35,500 bases of DNA from Candidatus Symbiothrix sp. (GCA_031290435.1 JAITNQ010000074.1:1-35500), one strand, 5' to 3'. Numbered from the stretch's first letter, positions 7,752-17,201 are shown. Made by a program: numbers and translations. Notes: generated from the sequence alone by a model not told the origin.

Positions 7752-8303
7752 ATGTCAAGAATTGGTAAATTACCCATAACATTGCCGGCTAATGTAACCG
7801 TAACGCAGCAAAACAGCGTAATTACGGTGAAAGGCCCGAAAGGAGAATTATCTCAGGAGATAAATCCGGCTATCACAGTAGCAGTGGATGGAAATACTTT
7901 AACGGTATCCCGTCCGGATGATGAACGTCAGAACCGCGCCATGCACGGTTTGTACCGCGCCCTGATCAGCAACATGGTTGTGGGAGTATCGGAAGGTTAT
8001 AAAAAGGAACTCGAATTAGTTGGTGTCGGTTACCGTGTAACTGCGGCAGGCAACATTTTGGACTTTTCCTTAGGTTACACGCATAATATCTTTTTGCAGT
8101 TACCTTCGGAAATCAAAGTGGAAACGAAAAGCGAACGTAACAAAAATCCGTTAGTGATTCTGGAATCGAACGATAAGCAATTACTCGGACAAGTGTGCGC
8201 AAAGATTCGTTCTTTCCGCAAAGTAGAACCTTACAAAGGTAAGGGTATCCGTTTTGTCGGAGAAGTAATTCGTAGAAAATCCGGAAAATCGGCAGGTAAA
8301 TAA
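7752..8303 (+). CDS. rplF: 50S ribosomal protein L6
   Basis: L6 lies near the GTPase centre with a duplicated alpha/beta fold. The chosen start gives 183 aa beginning [17 protein letters not shown], the standard L6 N-terminus. The 7 extra residues in the ORF track (MKEEEII) are the translated ribosome-binding site and are excluded. The C-terminal L6 signature [18 protein letters not shown] is present. Confidence 0.97.
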   Translation: MSRIGKLPITLPANVTVTQQNSVITVKGPKGELSQEINPAITVAVDGNTLTVSRPDDERQNRAMHGLYRALISNMVVGVSEGYKKELELVGVGYRVTAAGNILDFSLGYTHNIFLQLPSEIKVETKSERNKNPLVILESNDKQLLGQVCAKIRSFRKVEPYKGKGIRFVGEVIRRKSGKSAGK

Positions 8304-8323
8304 CTTTAAAAACCGGAATTAAT

Positions 8324-8668
8324 ATGACAACAAAGGAATTAAGAAGAATCAAAATAAAACAACGGGTGCGCAAGCATATCTCAGGAACAGGCGAACGTCC
8401 TCGTTTGACGGTATTCAGGAGTAACAAACAGATTTACGCCCAAGTCATTGATGACTTGACCGGTAAAACTTTAGCCGCTGCTTCTTCCGTTGCAATTACA
8501 GAAAAAGCGCCTAAAAAGGAAGTCGCTTCCAAAGTAGGCGAACTGATCGCGCAGAAATCTAAAGAGGCAGGCATAGAAGCCGTAGTTTTTGACAGAAATG
8601 GTTATTTATACCATGGTAGAGTGAAAGAATTGGCGGAAGCTGCTCGTAAAGGTGGACTTAAATTTTAA
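8324..8668 (+). CDS. rplR: 50S ribosomal protein L18
   Basis: L18 binds 5S rRNA with L5 in the central protuberance. The 114-aa protein has the basic N-terminus [20 protein letters not shown], then [19 protein letters not shown], and ends [20 protein letters not shown] with GGLKF, which is diagnostic for L18. rpsE follows after 6 bases. Confidence 0.97.
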   Translation: MTTKELRRIKIKQRVRKHISGTGERPRLTVFRSNKQIYAQVIDDLTGKTLAAASSVAITEKAPKKEVASKVGELIAQKSKEAGIEAVVFDRNGYLYHGRVKELAEAARKGGLKF

Positions 8669-8674
8669 AAAGAA

Positions 8675-9190
8675 ATGGCAGTAAATAATAAAGTAAAGTC
8701 GACAAACGACTTAGAATTGAAAGACAGATTAGTTGCCATCAACCGTGTAACGAAAGTTACCAAAGGCGGTCGCACTTTCAGTTTTGCAGCTATCGTTGTA
8801 GTTGGAAACGAAGACGGAATTGTAGGCTGGGGCTTAGGCAAGGCCGGTGAAGTAACGGCTGCTATCTCCAAAGGCGTTGAAGCAGCAAAGAAAAATCTGG
8901 TAAAAGTTCCTGTGTATAAAGGAACTATCCCTCACGAGCAATTGGCCAAATTCGGCGGAGCGCAAGTTTTTATCAAACCGGCTACCCACGGTACCGGCGT
9001 AAAAGCCGGCGGCGCTATGCGCGCGGTATTGGAAAGTGTTGGTATAACAGACGTTTTGGCAAAATCGAAAGGTTCGTCCAATCCGCATAACTTGGTGAAA
9101 GCGACTATCGCCGCCCTGAGTGAATTGCGTGATCCGGCCATGGTTGCCCAAAACCGCGGAATCTCAGTTGAAAAAGTATTTAAAGGATAA
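8675..9190 (+). CDS. rpsE: 30S ribosomal protein S5
   Basis: S5 sits at the mRNA entry and helps decoding fidelity. The 171-aa protein has the N-terminal double-stranded RNA-binding S5 domain ([39 protein letters not shown]) and the C-terminal S5 domain ([38 protein letters not shown]). rpmD follows after 12 bases that contain AAGGAG. Confidence 0.97.
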   Translation: MAVNNKVKSTNDLELKDRLVAINRVTKVTKGGRTFSFAAIVVVGNEDGIVGWGLGKAGEVTAAISKGVEAAKKNLVKVPVYKGTIPHEQLAKFGGAQVFIKPATHGTGVKAGGAMRAVLESVGITDVLAKSKGSSNPHNLVKATIAALSELRDPAMVAQNRGISVEKVFKG

Positions 9191-9194
9191 GGAG
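9189..9194 (+). promoter_or_regulatory. Shine-Dalgarno site for rpmD
   Basis: AAGGAG ends 8 bases before the ATG at 9203, the same spacing as for rplW and rplF. It overlaps the rpsE stop. Confidence 0.6.
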
Positions 9195-9202
9195 AAAAAG
9201 AT

Positions 9203-9379
9203 ATGGCAACGATAAAAATCAAACAAGTTAAAAGTCGCATCAATTGTCCGAAAGTTCAGAAAAGAACTTTAGATGCTTTGGGCCTGAGAAAAACCGGTCG
9301 CGTAGTGGAACATGAGGCCAATCCCGCTATTTTGGGAATGGTAGAGAAGGTTAAACATTTAGTTAAAATAGAATTATGA
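9203..9379 (+). CDS. rpmD: 50S ribosomal protein L30
   Basis: This 58-aa gene is absent from the ORF track because of its length. It reads MATIKIKQVKSRINCPKVQK and continues RTLDALGLRKTGRVVEHEAN, the typical L30 pattern. Its TGA overlaps the rplO start in an ATGA junction (9376-9379), which suggests coupled translation. Position between rpsE and rplO is canonical. Confidence 0.95.
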   Translation: MATIKIKQVKSRINCPKVQKRTLDALGLRKTGRVVEHEANPAILGMVEKVKHLVKIEL

Positions 9380-9822
9380 ATTTATCAAATTTAACACCTG
9401 CTAAAGGTTCTGTAAAAACACGGAAAAGAATCGGTCGAGGAACGGGTTCTGGTTTGGGTGGAACTTCTACCAGAGGTCACAAAGGCCAGAAATCAAGATC
9501 CGGATATTCCAAGAAAATTGGTTTTGAAGGTGGCCAGATGCCTATTCAGAGACGTTTACCGAAATTCGGTTTCAAGAATATCAATCGTGTAGAATACAAA
9601 GCGATTAATCTTGATACGCTACAGCAATTGGCAGATGCTCAACAATTGACGAAAATAGGTATCGAAGAATTAGTAAATGCAGGATTTATTTCATCCAAGC
9701 AATTAGTTAAAATTCTTGCCAAAGGCGCCCTTACCTCCGCATTGGAAATTACAGCTCACGCTTTTTCCAAAACGGCCGAAGAGGCAATCACCAAGGCAGG
9801 AGGCACTATTGTAAAACGCTAA
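9376..9822 (+). CDS. rplO: 50S ribosomal protein L15
   Basis: L15 is a late 50S assembly protein that winds through 23S rRNA. The 148-aa protein starts MNLSNLTPAKGSVKTRKRIG and has the glycine-rich RGTGSGLGGTSTRGHKGQKS and the GFEGGQMPIQRRLPKFGF motif of L15. It overlaps rpmD by 4 bases, and secY starts 6 bases after it. Confidence 0.97.
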   Translation: MNLSNLTPAKGSVKTRKRIGRGTGSGLGGTSTRGHKGQKSRSGYSKKIGFEGGQMPIQRRLPKFGFKNINRVEYKAINLDTLQQLADAQQLTKIGIEELVNAGFISSKQLVKILAKGALTSALEITAHAFSKTAEEAITKAGGTIVKR

Positions 9823-9828
9823 GGCAGA

Positions 9829-11175
9829 ATGAGAGCACTTCAAACTATAAAGAATATTTGGAAGATTGAGGATTTAAAGAGCAGAATTCTTTTAACCTTT
9901 CTTCTGATCGTTGTATTCCGTTTTTTAACGGTTATAACGCTTCCGGGTATTGACCCGCATTCATTAACGGCATTAGAGCAACAAACCTCAAGCGGTTTGA
10001 TGTCTCTGTTGGATATGTTTTCAGGTGGTGCGTTTTCCAATGCATCTATTGTTGCTTTGGGAATCATGCCCTATATATCGGCATCTATCGTAATCCAATT
10101 ATTAGCCATTGCAGTTCCTTATTTTCAAAAGTTACAGCGTGAAGGCGAAAGCGGAAGACGGAAAATCAATCAGTATACCCGTTATTTAACGGTAATTATT
10201 CTGATTTTCCAAGCCCCTGCTTATTTGATCAATATGAATGGTCAACTAAGGCAAGTTGCAGGTGCGGTAGTCCCTACAGGGCTGTGGTTTAATCTCAGTT
10301 CGACTATCATTCTGACTGCAGGCTCCATGTTTGTTCTTTGGTTAGGCGAAAGAATTACGGATAAAGGTGTTGGAAATGGCATCTCATTCATCATCATGGT
10401 TGGTATTTTGGCTCGTTTGCCACATGCTTTATTTCAGGAATTTGTATCAAGGATCAGTGAGCCGACCGGTGGTTTGATCATGTTCTTGGTGGAAATCATT
10501 TTCTTGTTGTTTGTTATTGCAGGTGCGATTTTGCTTGTTCAGGGAACAAGGCGAATACCGGTTCAATATGCAAAACAGATGGTAGGAAATAAACAATACG
10601 GCGGGGCGCGTCAATATATACCATTGAAAGTGAATGCGGCAAATGTAATGCCGATCATTTTTGCGCAAGCCATCATGTTTATCCCTATTTCCTTTTTGTC
10701 ATTCGGAGCTGCTCCGCCTGATGCATGGTATGCCAAATTGTTTGCACCCTTATCCGATCACCAAAGTTTTTGGTATAATTTCATATTTGCCGTCTTAATC
10801 ATTGCATTTACGTATTTTTATACGGCGATTACGATTAATCCCAAGCAAATGGCAGAAGATTTGAAACGGAACAACGGTTTTATTCCGGGCATTAAACCGG
10901 GTAAGAAAACCGCTGAATATATTGATGAGATCATGTCGAGAATAACTTTTCCGGGGTCCCTCTTTTTGGCAGCGGTAGCTATTTTGCCTGCTTTTGCCGG
11001 AAAATTAGGAATTCAGCAGGAGTTTGCCCAGTTTTTCGGAGGCACCTCTCTGTTGATCTTGGTTGGTGTTGTCTTAGATACACTGCAACAAGTGGAAAGT
11101 CATTTGTTGATGCGCCATTACGATGGCTTGCTGAAATCAGGTAGAATTAAAGGACGGCAAGGTTCGGCTTATTGA
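9829..11175 (+). CDS. secY: Protein translocase subunit SecY
   Basis: SecY is the channel subunit of the SecYEG inner-membrane translocon. The 448-aa length and about ten hydrophobic segments fit the family. The first cytoplasmic segment holds RALQTIKNIWKIEDLKSRIL, the plug region carries LMSLLDMFSGGAFSNASI, and cytoplasmic loops include EGESGRRKINQYTRY and the GNKQYGGARQYIPLKVN region. Its TGA is followed by the map ATG after 2 bases. Confidence 0.97.
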   Translation: MRALQTIKNIWKIEDLKSRILLTFLLIVVFRFLTVITLPGIDPHSLTALEQQTSSGLMSLLDMFSGGAFSNASIVALGIMPYISASIVIQLLAIAVPYFQKLQREGESGRRKINQYTRYLTVIILIFQAPAYLINMNGQLRQVAGAVVPTGLWFNLSSTIILTAGSMFVLWLGERITDKGVGNGISFIIMVGILARLPHALFQEFVSRISEPTGGLIMFLVEIIFLLFVIAGAILLVQGTRRIPVQYAKQMVGNKQYGGARQYIPLKVNAANVMPIIFAQAIMFIPISFLSFGAAPPDAWYAKLFAPLSDHQSFWYNFIFAVLIIAFTYFYTAITINPKQMAEDLKRNNGFIPGIKPGKKTAEYIDEIMSRITFPGSLFLAAVAILPAFAGKLGIQQEFAQFFGGTSLLILVGVVLDTLQQVESHLLMRHYDGLLKSGRIKGRQGSAY

Positions 11176-11177
11176 CA

Positions 11178-11951
11178 ATGATTTATCTAAAGACAGACGA
11201 AGAAATAGAATTGATGCGAGTAGCGAACCGGTTGGTCGGGGCTACCTTGGCTGAAGTGGCAAAACACATTGCCCCGGGAGTTGCGACGCTTCAATTAGAT
11301 AAAATAGCTGAAGAATTTATCTGCGATCATGGAGCGATTCCATTGTTCAAAGGATACAACGGATTTCCCAATGCGCTTTGCATTTCCGTAAATGAGCACG
11401 TAGTTCACGGGATACCGGGCGTATATGCCTTGAAAGAAGGCGATGTAGTTTCTGTCGACTGTGGTGCGAAGATCAATGGTTATTGCGGTGATTCGGCCTA
11501 CACTTTTGAAGTAGGAATCGTTGATCCGGAAGTAAAAAAATTGCTTCAAACCACTAAGGAGGCCTTATACGAAGGTATCAGCCAAGCAGTTGAAGGGAAA
11601 AGGGTAGGGGACGTCGGTCATGCTGTCCAGACCTATTGCGAAGCGAGAGGCTACAGTGTTGTCAGGGAATTGGTCGGACACGGAATCGGAAAAAACATGC
11701 ACGAGGATCCTGAAGTTCCCAATTATGGGAAAAGAGGCTACGGACCCTTGTTAAAAAGCGGTATGTGTATCGCCATAGAACCGATGATCAATCTGGGTAC
11801 GAAAAATGTAAAGTTCGAGAAAGACGGCTGGACGGTTCGTACAAGAGATAATAAACCATCCGCCCATTTTGAACATACGGTGGCTATCCGGCCGGGAAAA
11901 GCAGATATTTTATCAACGTTTGAATTGATAGATCAGGTTTTTAATAAGTAA
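11178..11951 (+). CDS. map: Methionine aminopeptidase, type I
   Basis: It removes the initiator methionine from nascent proteins. The five metal ligands of the family are visible: two Asp in [19 protein letters not shown], His in [15 protein letters not shown], Glu in IAIEPMI, and Glu in [10 protein letters not shown] chose the ATG at 11178 ([14 protein letters not shown], 257 aa). The track's start at 11172 is a TTG that overlaps the secY stop. Placement after secY and before infA is common in this phylum. Confidence 0.96.
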   Translation: MIYLKTDEEIELMRVANRLVGATLAEVAKHIAPGVATLQLDKIAEEFICDHGAIPLFKGYNGFPNALCISVNEHVVHGIPGVYALKEGDVVSVDCGAKINGYCGDSAYTFEVGIVDPEVKKLLQTTKEALYEGISQAVEGKRVGDVGHAVQTYCEARGYSVVRELVGHGIGKNMHEDPEVPNYGKRGYGPLLKSGMCIAIEPMINLGTKNVKFEKDGWTVRTRDNKPSAHFEHTVAIRPGKADILSTFELIDQVFNK

Positions 11952-11955
11952 TAAT

Positions 11956-12174
11956 ATGGCTAAACAGTCAGCGATAGAACAAGATGGAGTCATTGTAGAA
12001 GCGTTGTCGAATGCAATGTTCCGGGTAGAGTTGGAAAATGGGCATGAAATTACGGCGCATATTTCAGGGAAGATGCGGATGCATTACATCAAGATTCTTC
12101 CGGGAGATAAAGTAAAAGTCGAAATGTCGCCTTATGATTTATCCAAAGGTAGAATTTCATTCAGGTATAAATAA
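11956..12174 (+). CDS. infA: Translation initiation factor IF-1
   Basis: IF-1 blocks the ribosomal A site during initiation. The 72-aa OB-fold protein reads [20 protein letters not shown] and contains [20 protein letters not shown] and the [20 protein letters not shown] motif, all characteristic. It starts 4 bases after map and precedes rpmJ by 21 AT-rich bases. Confidence 0.97.
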   Translation: MAKQSAIEQDGVIVEALSNAMFRVELENGHEITAHISGKMRMHYIKILPGDKVKVEMSPYDLSKGRISFRYK

Positions 12175-12195
12175 ATAAATAAAAAATATAAAGAA

Positions 12196-12312
12196 ATGAA
12201 AGTAAGAGCTTCAGTAAAAAAACGCACTCCCGATTCAAAAATCGTGCGGAGAAAAGGGCGTTTGTATGTGATCAATAAGAAAAACCCTAAATTTAAACAA
12301 CGTCAGGGATAA
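12196..12312 (+). CDS. rpmJ: 50S ribosomal protein L36, zinc-free form
   Basis: Missing from the ORF track because it is only 38 aa. It begins [20 protein letters not shown] and ends [12 protein letters not shown], which aligns over its full length with L36. The three Cys and one His that bind zinc in the classic form are all replaced, so this is the C-minus type. Position between infA and rpsM is canonical. Confidence 0.95.
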   Translation: MKVRASVKKRTPDSKIVRRKGRLYVINKKNPKFKQRQG

Positions 12313-12316
12313 GTTT

Positions 12317-12324
12317 TATTTTTG
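12317..12324 (+). promoter_or_regulatory. Possible internal promoter before rpsM
   Basis: TATTTTTG matches the TAnnTTTG -7 element 15 bases before the rpsM ATG. There is no evident -33 TTG, so it may be chance in an AT-rich spacer. If real, it gives the alpha genes their own start. Confidence 0.3.
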
Positions 12325-12339
12325 CTAAATTTTTAAAAA

Positions 12340-12720
12340 ATGGCTATAAGAATAGTAGGGGTAGATTTACCTCAAAACAAAAGAGGCGAAATTGCGTTGA
12401 CTTATATTTTCGGTATTGGTCGCAGTTCAGCCAACAAAATCCTGTCGCAAGCAGGAGTTGACAGAGATATCAAAGTGAAGGACTGGACGGATGAGCAGGC
12501 GGCTTCAGTGCGCGAAATCATTGGTCTCAGCTTCAAGGTAGAAGGGGATCTTCGTTCTGAGGTTCAGTTGAATATCAAACGATTGATGGATATAGGCGCT
12601 TATCGCGGCGTGCGTCATCGTATCGGACTACCCGTGAGAGGTCAAAGTACAAAAAACAATGCCCGCACCCGTAAGGGCAGAAAGAAAACGGTAGCTAATA
12701 AGAAAAAAGCAACTAAATAA
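12340..12720 (+). CDS. rpsM: 30S ribosomal protein S13
   Basis: S13 is a 30S head protein that contacts the P-site tRNA and L5. The 126-aa protein starts [20 protein letters not shown] and has the S13 signature around [20 protein letters not shown], then a Lys-rich tail. rpsK follows after 2 bases. Confidence 0.97.
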   Translation: MAIRIVGVDLPQNKRGEIALTYIFGIGRSSANKILSQAGVDRDIKVKDWTDEQAASVREIIGLSFKVEGDLRSEVQLNIKRLMDIGAYRGVRHRIGLPVRGQSTKNNARTRKGRKKTVANKKKATK

Positions 12721-12722
12721 TT

Positions 12723-13112
12723 ATGGCAAAGAAAACAGTCGCAGCTAAAAAAAGAGTCGTAAAAGTTGACGCTAACGGTCAATTGCACGTACACTCTTCG
12801 TTTAACAACATCATCGTTACCATCGCTAACAGCGAAGGGCAAGTTATTTCATGGTCTTCTGCCGGTAAGATGGGATTCAGAAGTTCGAAGAAAAATACAC
12901 CTTACGCAGCCCAAATGGCGGCGCAGGATTGTGCAAAAATTGCTTACGATTTGGGTTTACGAAGAGTAAAAGCGTATGTGAAAGGTCCCGGTAATGGCCG
13001 TGAGTCTGCCATCCGGACTATACATGGTGCCGGAATCGAAGTAACGGAAATCATAGACGTTACGCCCTTACCGCATAATGGATGTCGTCCTCCGAAGAGA
13101 AGAAGAGTTTAA
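12723..13112 (+). CDS. rpsK: 30S ribosomal protein S11
   Basis: S11 lies in the 30S platform near the mRNA exit. The 129-aa protein contains [40 protein letters not shown] and the C-terminal signature [17 protein letters not shown]. The N-terminus is Lys-rich ([15 protein letters not shown]). The 67-aa + strand ORF inside it is an out-of-frame shadow. Confidence 0.97.
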   Translation: MAKKTVAAKKRVVKVDANGQLHVHSSFNNIIVTIANSEGQVISWSSAGKMGFRSSKKNTPYAAQMAAQDCAKIAYDLGLRRVKAYVKGPGNGRESAIRTIHGAGIEVTEIIDVTPLPHNGCRPPKRRRV

Positions 13113-13133
13113 TTAAATTTTAAAATAGAAAAA

Positions 13134-13739
13134 ATGGCAAGATATACTGGACCAAAAACAAAGATCGCACGTAAATTCGGCGAGCCTATTTTCGGACCGG
13201 ATAAAGTTCTGAGTAAAAAGAACTATCCTCCGGGACAACACGGTAATGGGAGAAAGAAAAAAACGTCAGAATACGGTATCCAATTACGCGAAAAACAAAA
13301 AGCGAAATATACCTACGGCGTTCTGGAAAAGCAATTCCGCAATATGTTTGAAAAAGCTTCCCGTTCGAAAGGAATCACCGGTGAAGTGCTTCTTCAATTG
13401 CTGGAATCCCGTTTGGATAATATAGCTTATCGTATGGGCTTGGCGAAAACAAGGGCCGGCGCACGCCAATTGGTGTCGCACCGTCATATCGTGGTAGATG
13501 GGAAAGTTGTGAATATTCCTTCTTATACCGTAAAACCCGGACAAATTGTCGGCGTTCGCGAAAAGGCCAAATCCTTAGAAGTTATCCTTGATAGCGTTTC
13601 CGGATTTAATCATAGTAAATACCCTTGGATAGAGTGGGATCAACCTTCGGCGAGTGCAAAATTTTTGCATATCCCCGACAGGTCTGATATTCCAGAAAAT
13701 ATTAAAGAGCAATTAATTGTAGAGTTATATTCTAAATAA
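13134..13739 (+). CDS. rpsD: 30S ribosomal protein S4
   Basis: S4 nucleates 30S assembly and in E. coli represses the alpha operon. The 201-aa protein starts [20 protein letters not shown], lacks the N-terminal zinc cysteines found in some S4 proteins, and has the S4 RNA-binding domain ([40 protein letters not shown]). It lies 21 bases after rpsK and 10 bases before rpoA. Confidence 0.97.
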   Translation: MARYTGPKTKIARKFGEPIFGPDKVLSKKNYPPGQHGNGRKKKTSEYGIQLREKQKAKYTYGVLEKQFRNMFEKASRSKGITGEVLLQLLESRLDNIAYRMGLAKTRAGARQLVSHRHIVVDGKVVNIPSYTVKPGQIVGVREKAKSLEVILDSVSGFNHSKYPWIEWDQPSASAKFLHIPDRSDIPENIKEQLIVELYSK

Positions 13740-13749
13740 AAACTTCAGA

Positions 13750-14745
13750 ATGGCGATACTAACATTTCAAAAACCCGATAAAGTACTAATGTTGGAAGCG
13801 GACAACAATTACGGGAAATTTGAATTCCGTCCGTTGGAGCCCGGCTATGGAATTACTATCGGTAATTCGCTTCGTCGTATTCTTTTATCATCACTCGAAG
13901 GCTTTGCGATTACTTCCATCCGGATTGATGGGGTTGAGCATGAATTTTCTACAATTCCAGGCGTAATTGAGGATATCACAAACATCATTCTTAATCTCAA
14001 AAGAGTACGTTTTAAACAGATTATCAAAACGATAGAGAATGAGAAAATTAGTATTTTTGTGTCGGGAGCAGATACATTCAAAGCCGGAGATATTGGAAAA
14101 TATTTAGCCGGATTTGACATATTGAATCCTGATTTGGTCATTTGCAATTTAGATAAAACGGCCGGTTTCAATATTGAAATGACGATTGATAGAGGTCGTG
14201 GTTATGTGCCGGCAGAAGAAAATCGGAAAGAATCCGATTTGATCAATCAAATCGCAATTGATTCAATTTTCACACCCATTCGCAATGTAAAATATACGAT
14301 TGAAAATTTCCGTGTTGAACAAAAGACTGATTATGAAAAGTTGATTTTTGAGATTTCTACTGATGGCTCTATTCATCCTAAGGAAGCTTTGAAAGAAGCC
14401 GCACGTATACTGATTCACCACTTTATGCTATTCTCTGATGATAAAATTCATTTGGAACAAGCGCATACGGAAGTGAATGAGGAATTTGATGAAGATGCTT
14501 TACACATGCGTCAGTTATTGAAATCCAAATTGGCCGACATGAATCTCTCCGTCCGTGCATTAAATTGTTTAAAAGCGGCAGATGTGGAAACTTTAGGCGA
14601 ATTGGTCAAATACCAAAAAAATGATTTGTTGAAATTTCGTAATTTTGGTAAGAAATCTTTGACCGAGTTAGATGATTTGTTAGATAATCTGAAGCTTAAC
14701 TTTGGGATGGATATCACGAAATATAAATTAGATAAAGATAATTAA
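13750..14745 (+). CDS. rpoA: RNA polymerase alpha subunit
   Basis: Alpha dimerises to scaffold RNA polymerase assembly. The 331-aa protein has the N-terminal dimerisation domain ([40 protein letters not shown]) to about residue 230, an acidic linker ([10 protein letters not shown]), and the C-terminal domain from about 255 that binds UP elements and activators ([35 protein letters not shown]). rplQ follows after 1 base. Confidence 0.98.
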   Translation: MAILTFQKPDKVLMLEADNNYGKFEFRPLEPGYGITIGNSLRRILLSSLEGFAITSIRIDGVEHEFSTIPGVIEDITNIILNLKRVRFKQIIKTIENEKISIFVSGADTFKAGDIGKYLAGFDILNPDLVICNLDKTAGFNIEMTIDRGRGYVPAEENRKESDLINQIAIDSIFTPIRNVKYTIENFRVEQKTDYEKLIFEISTDGSIHPKEALKEAARILIHHFMLFSDDKIHLEQAHTEVNEEFDEDALHMRQLLKSKLADMNLSVRALNCLKAADVETLGELVKYQKNDLLKFRNFGKKSLTELDDLLDNLKLNFGMDITKYKLDKDN

Positions 14746-14746
14746 A

Positions 14747-15376
14747 ATGAGACATAACAATAAAATCAATCATTTAGGTCGTACACATTCCCATAGGGAA
14801 GCTATGTTATCGAATATGGCTGTTTCTTTGATTACACACAAAAGGATTTTTACGACCTTGGCCAAGGCAAAAGAACTTCGTAAATATGTGGAACCGCTTA
14901 TCACGAAAAGTAAAGACGATACCACTCATTCGCGTCGTGTCGTATTCAGTAATTTGCGTGATAAATACGCCGTAACCGAATTGTTCAAAGACGTTTCCCA
15001 AAAAATCGGAGACCGCCCGGGCGGTTATACCCGGATTATCAAGACAGGTAACCGTTTGGGAGACAATGCATCCATGTGTTTCATAGAATTGGTGGATTAC
15101 AATGAGCTGATGTTGAAAGACAAAAAAGCGCCGACAAAAGCCAAGACTCGCCGTTCGAGAAGAAAAGCAGATGATGTAACGCCGGACGTTGAGCTGAAGA
15201 CGACCAATCAAAAAGCAATAAAGGTAGAAACTCCGCTTGAAGAATCTGTAGCTGAAGTGCAAGCAGAAATTCCGGCAGTTGAAGCAGAAATAGTAGCAGA
15301 GGTTCCGGCAGCTGAAACAACAGAAGCGCCTGTATCAGAAACTGCAACAGAAGACGAGGCTCCCAAAGAAGCCTGA
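14747..15376 (+). CDS. rplQ: 50S ribosomal protein L17 with a long acidic tail
   Basis: L17 lies by the tunnel exit. The conserved core covers about residues 1-120 ([58 protein letters not shown]). The protein is 209 aa against about 120-130 aa for a minimal L17. A basic stretch ([13 protein letters not shown]) leads into about 60 residues rich in Ala, Glu, Val and Pro, probably disordered. It is the last gene of the cluster, followed by a clear terminator. The two minus-strand ORFs over the tail are compositional shadows. Confidence 0.96.
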   Translation: MRHNNKINHLGRTHSHREAMLSNMAVSLITHKRIFTTLAKAKELRKYVEPLITKSKDDTTHSRRVVFSNLRDKYAVTELFKDVSQKIGDRPGGYTRIIKTGNRLGDNASMCFIELVDYNELMLKDKKAPTKAKTRRSRRKADDVTPDVELKTTNQKAIKVETPLEESVAEVQAEIPAVEAEIVAEVPAAETTEAPVSETATEDEAPKEA

Positions 15377-15400
15377 TTTTCGGACAACACGATAATTACG

Positions 15401-15445
15401 AACTCGATTCAAAAATGCCTGAAACAGGACTTTTGAATCGGGTTT
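15401..15445. terminator. Bidirectional terminator after rplQ
   Basis: CGATTCAAAA (15405-15414) pairs with TTTTGAATCG (15431-15440), extended by AAC/GTT across a T-G wobble. The right side continues T-rich. It lies between the convergent ends of rplQ and the PuuD-M19 gene and can serve both. Confidence 0.75.
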
Positions 15446-15450
15446 GTCGT

Positions 15451-17133
15451 TTATATCTCTTTTTTCACCGCCTCCATCACGCGTATCAGGTTGCCACCCC
15501 AAATTTTGGCAATGTCTTCGTCGGAATAGCCCCGCCGGAGTAGTTCTAAGGTAATTTGAGGCGCTTCGCTTGCATTTTGTGCACCCGGGATTCCTCCGTC
15601 TCCGTCGAAATCCGTGCCGATGCCGACATAGTCGACACCCACCGTTTTTACTACATAATCAATGTGGTCGATAGCATCTTTCAGCTTGGCTTGTCCGTCT
15701 TTTTTAAGAAAACCTTTGTAAAAACAAATCTGGATGAGACCTCCTTTGGCGGCGATCGCTTTCATCAGTTTGTCGGAAATGTTGCGTGGATGGTTGCATA
15801 GCGCTTTCACGGAAGAATGGGAAGCTATCACCGGATATTGACTGATTTCCAACACATCGAAAGATGTTTTTTCGGAAGTATGGGAAATATCGACCATGAT
15901 TCCCAGCCGGTTCATTTCGTGTACTACCTCCCGGCCAAATTCACTTAAACCTTTGTGTTCTCTGTTTCCGCGATTGGAATCGCAGATGTCGTTGTCGCCG
16001 TTGTGTGACAACGTGATGTATTTGACGCCCATCCGGGCGAAATGTTCCACATTCCGGATGTCTTTGCCGATGGCATAGCCGTTTTCGATACCGATAAAAA
16101 TTGTTTTTTTGCCTTCTGCCTTGTTCTTTTTCAACTCTTCTACGGAATTAGCAACGGCGACAAGGTCTTTGTTCTTTTCTGCTTGTTGTTTGATTTGATT
16201 AATGATGGAAACCGCCTTGTCAAATGCTTTCTGCGAAGCTGCCGCCGTCCTTGCTCCCTGCGGCAGATAAGCCACCATAAAGACTGCATCCAACATGCCT
16301 TCCTGCATCTTGGGAATATCGACCTTGGTTTGTTTATTTTTCTTCCCAATGTCAATGCCTTGGGGAAAAAACATTGGTGTATCGCAATGAGAATCAATTG
16401 TATATATTTTTTTGTGCAAGGCTTTGGCTTTGTTGAATAAGTCGGCCTCATTCACTAAATATTTAATTGTGTCTATCATAAACTGATCCCCAGCCATCGC
16501 CATATTTTCCGGATGCCACTGAACGCCCAGGATGGCTTTGCTCTCGGCCGATTCAATGGCTTCAATCACGCCGTCGTCTGCTTCGGCAATTACTTCAAAT
16601 TCCGGGGCGACTACCTTAATCGCCTGATGATGAAATGAATTTACTTTGATGCTTTTTCCTCCGGAAAGTTTATGGAGTGTCGAATGAGGTGCAATATGGA
16701 CGGCATGTGTGGCGATTTCGCGTTCTTCTTCCTGACTGTGCCGGATGTTTGAAGCCGGTAGCTGTGCCGGTATGTCTTGAATCAGGTTCCCGCCAAAAGC
16801 AACGTTAAGCAGTTGTTGGCCGCGGCAAATTCCCATGATAGGGATTTGTCGCGCCGCAGTCATTCGCACCAGTTCGATTTCATAACGGTCGCGTTCCAAG
16901 TCGTAATCCGTTACGGTCGGATGCAGTTCTTCGTTAAATAAAGGCGCGTAGATATCGCCTCCGCCGGAAAGGAGCAAACCATCAATATGGTTTATGATTT
17001 CTTCAAGGACGGATTGATCCGTTGTCAACGGAATTAAAACAGGACTCCCTCCAGCTTTGACAACAGCGTTCACATACGCGTCTGTAATGCGGGATGTCCC
17101 GTCTTTATGATTGACTGATAAGCCAATAATCAT
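15451..17133 (-). CDS. PuuD-like peptidase C26 fused to M19 dipeptidase
   Basis: A two-domain hydrolase of 560 aa. Residues 1-235 resemble class I amidotransferase-like gamma-glutamyl hydrolases (PuuD type): LLLSGGGDIYAP, nucleophile Cys103 in GICRGQQLLN, and His207/Glu209 in GVQWHPE. Residues 240-560 are a membrane-dipeptidase (M19) domain with His249 and Asp251 in DSHCDT, Glu350 in GIENG, His418 in DISHTS, His439 in ASHSS, and Asp508 in GIGTDFDG. Both active sites look intact. The start at 17133 is preferred over 17166, because a -7 box at 17170-17177 puts the transcript start at about 17163 and PuuD proteins begin at this point. No signal peptide remains, so it is probably cytoplasmic. It could act on gamma-glutamyl or cell-wall-derived peptides (inference). 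Confidence 0.9.
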   Translation of the reverse strand: MIIGLSVNHKDGTSRITDAYVNAVVKAGGSPVLIPLTTDQSVLEEIINHIDGLLLSGGGDIYAPLFNEELHPTVTDYDLERDRYEIELVRMTAARQIPIMGICRGQQLLNVAFGGNLIQDIPAQLPASNIRHSQEEEREIATHAVHIAPHSTLHKLSGGKSIKVNSFHHQAIKVVAPEFEVIAEADDGVIEAIESAESKAILGVQWHPENMAMAGDQFMIDTIKYLVNEADLFNKAKALHKKIYTIDSHCDTPMFFPQGIDIGKKNKQTKVDIPKMQEGMLDAVFMVAYLPQGARTAAASQKAFDKAVSIINQIKQQAEKNKDLVAVANSVEELKKNKAEGKKTIFIGIENGYAIGKDIRNVEHFARMGVKYITLSHNGDNDICDSNRGNREHKGLSEFGREVVHEMNRLGIMVDISHTSEKTSFDVLEISQYPVIASHSSVKALCNHPRNISDKLMKAIAAKGGLIQICFYKGFLKKDGQAKLKDAIDHIDYVVKTVGVDYVGIGTDFDGDGGIPGAQNASEAPQITLELLRRGYSDEDIAKIWGGNLIRVMEAVKKEI

Positions 17134-17169
17134 ATTGAGTACAAGTGTTAATGCGTGTAATAACATTTA

Positions 17170-17201
17170 CAAAGGTAAAGTAAATTTCAGGAAAAAACAA
17201 A
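17170..17201 (-). promoter_or_regulatory. Promoter of the PuuD-M19 gene
   Basis: On the minus strand TTTG (17198-17201), a 20-base spacer and TACCTTTG (17170-17177) make a full match to the Bacteroidota -33/-7 promoter. It gives a leader of about 30 nt to the ATG at 17133. Confidence 0.8.

Noticed and set aside
11172-11177. TTG start for map
   Set aside because: It overlaps the secY stop, and the ATG 6 bases later gives the usual N-terminus of the family.
15081-15390. Minus-strand ORFs over the L17 tail (88 aa and 60 aa)
   Set aside because: Their Leu- or Ser/Ala-rich runs are the mirror of the low-complexity Glu/Ala/Val tail of L17.
17134-17166. Upstream ATG for the PuuD-M19 gene giving MLLHALTLVLN
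   Set aside because: It looks like a short hydrophobic leader, but the -7 box at 17170-17177 would start the transcript at or after this ATG, and the family begins at the next Met.
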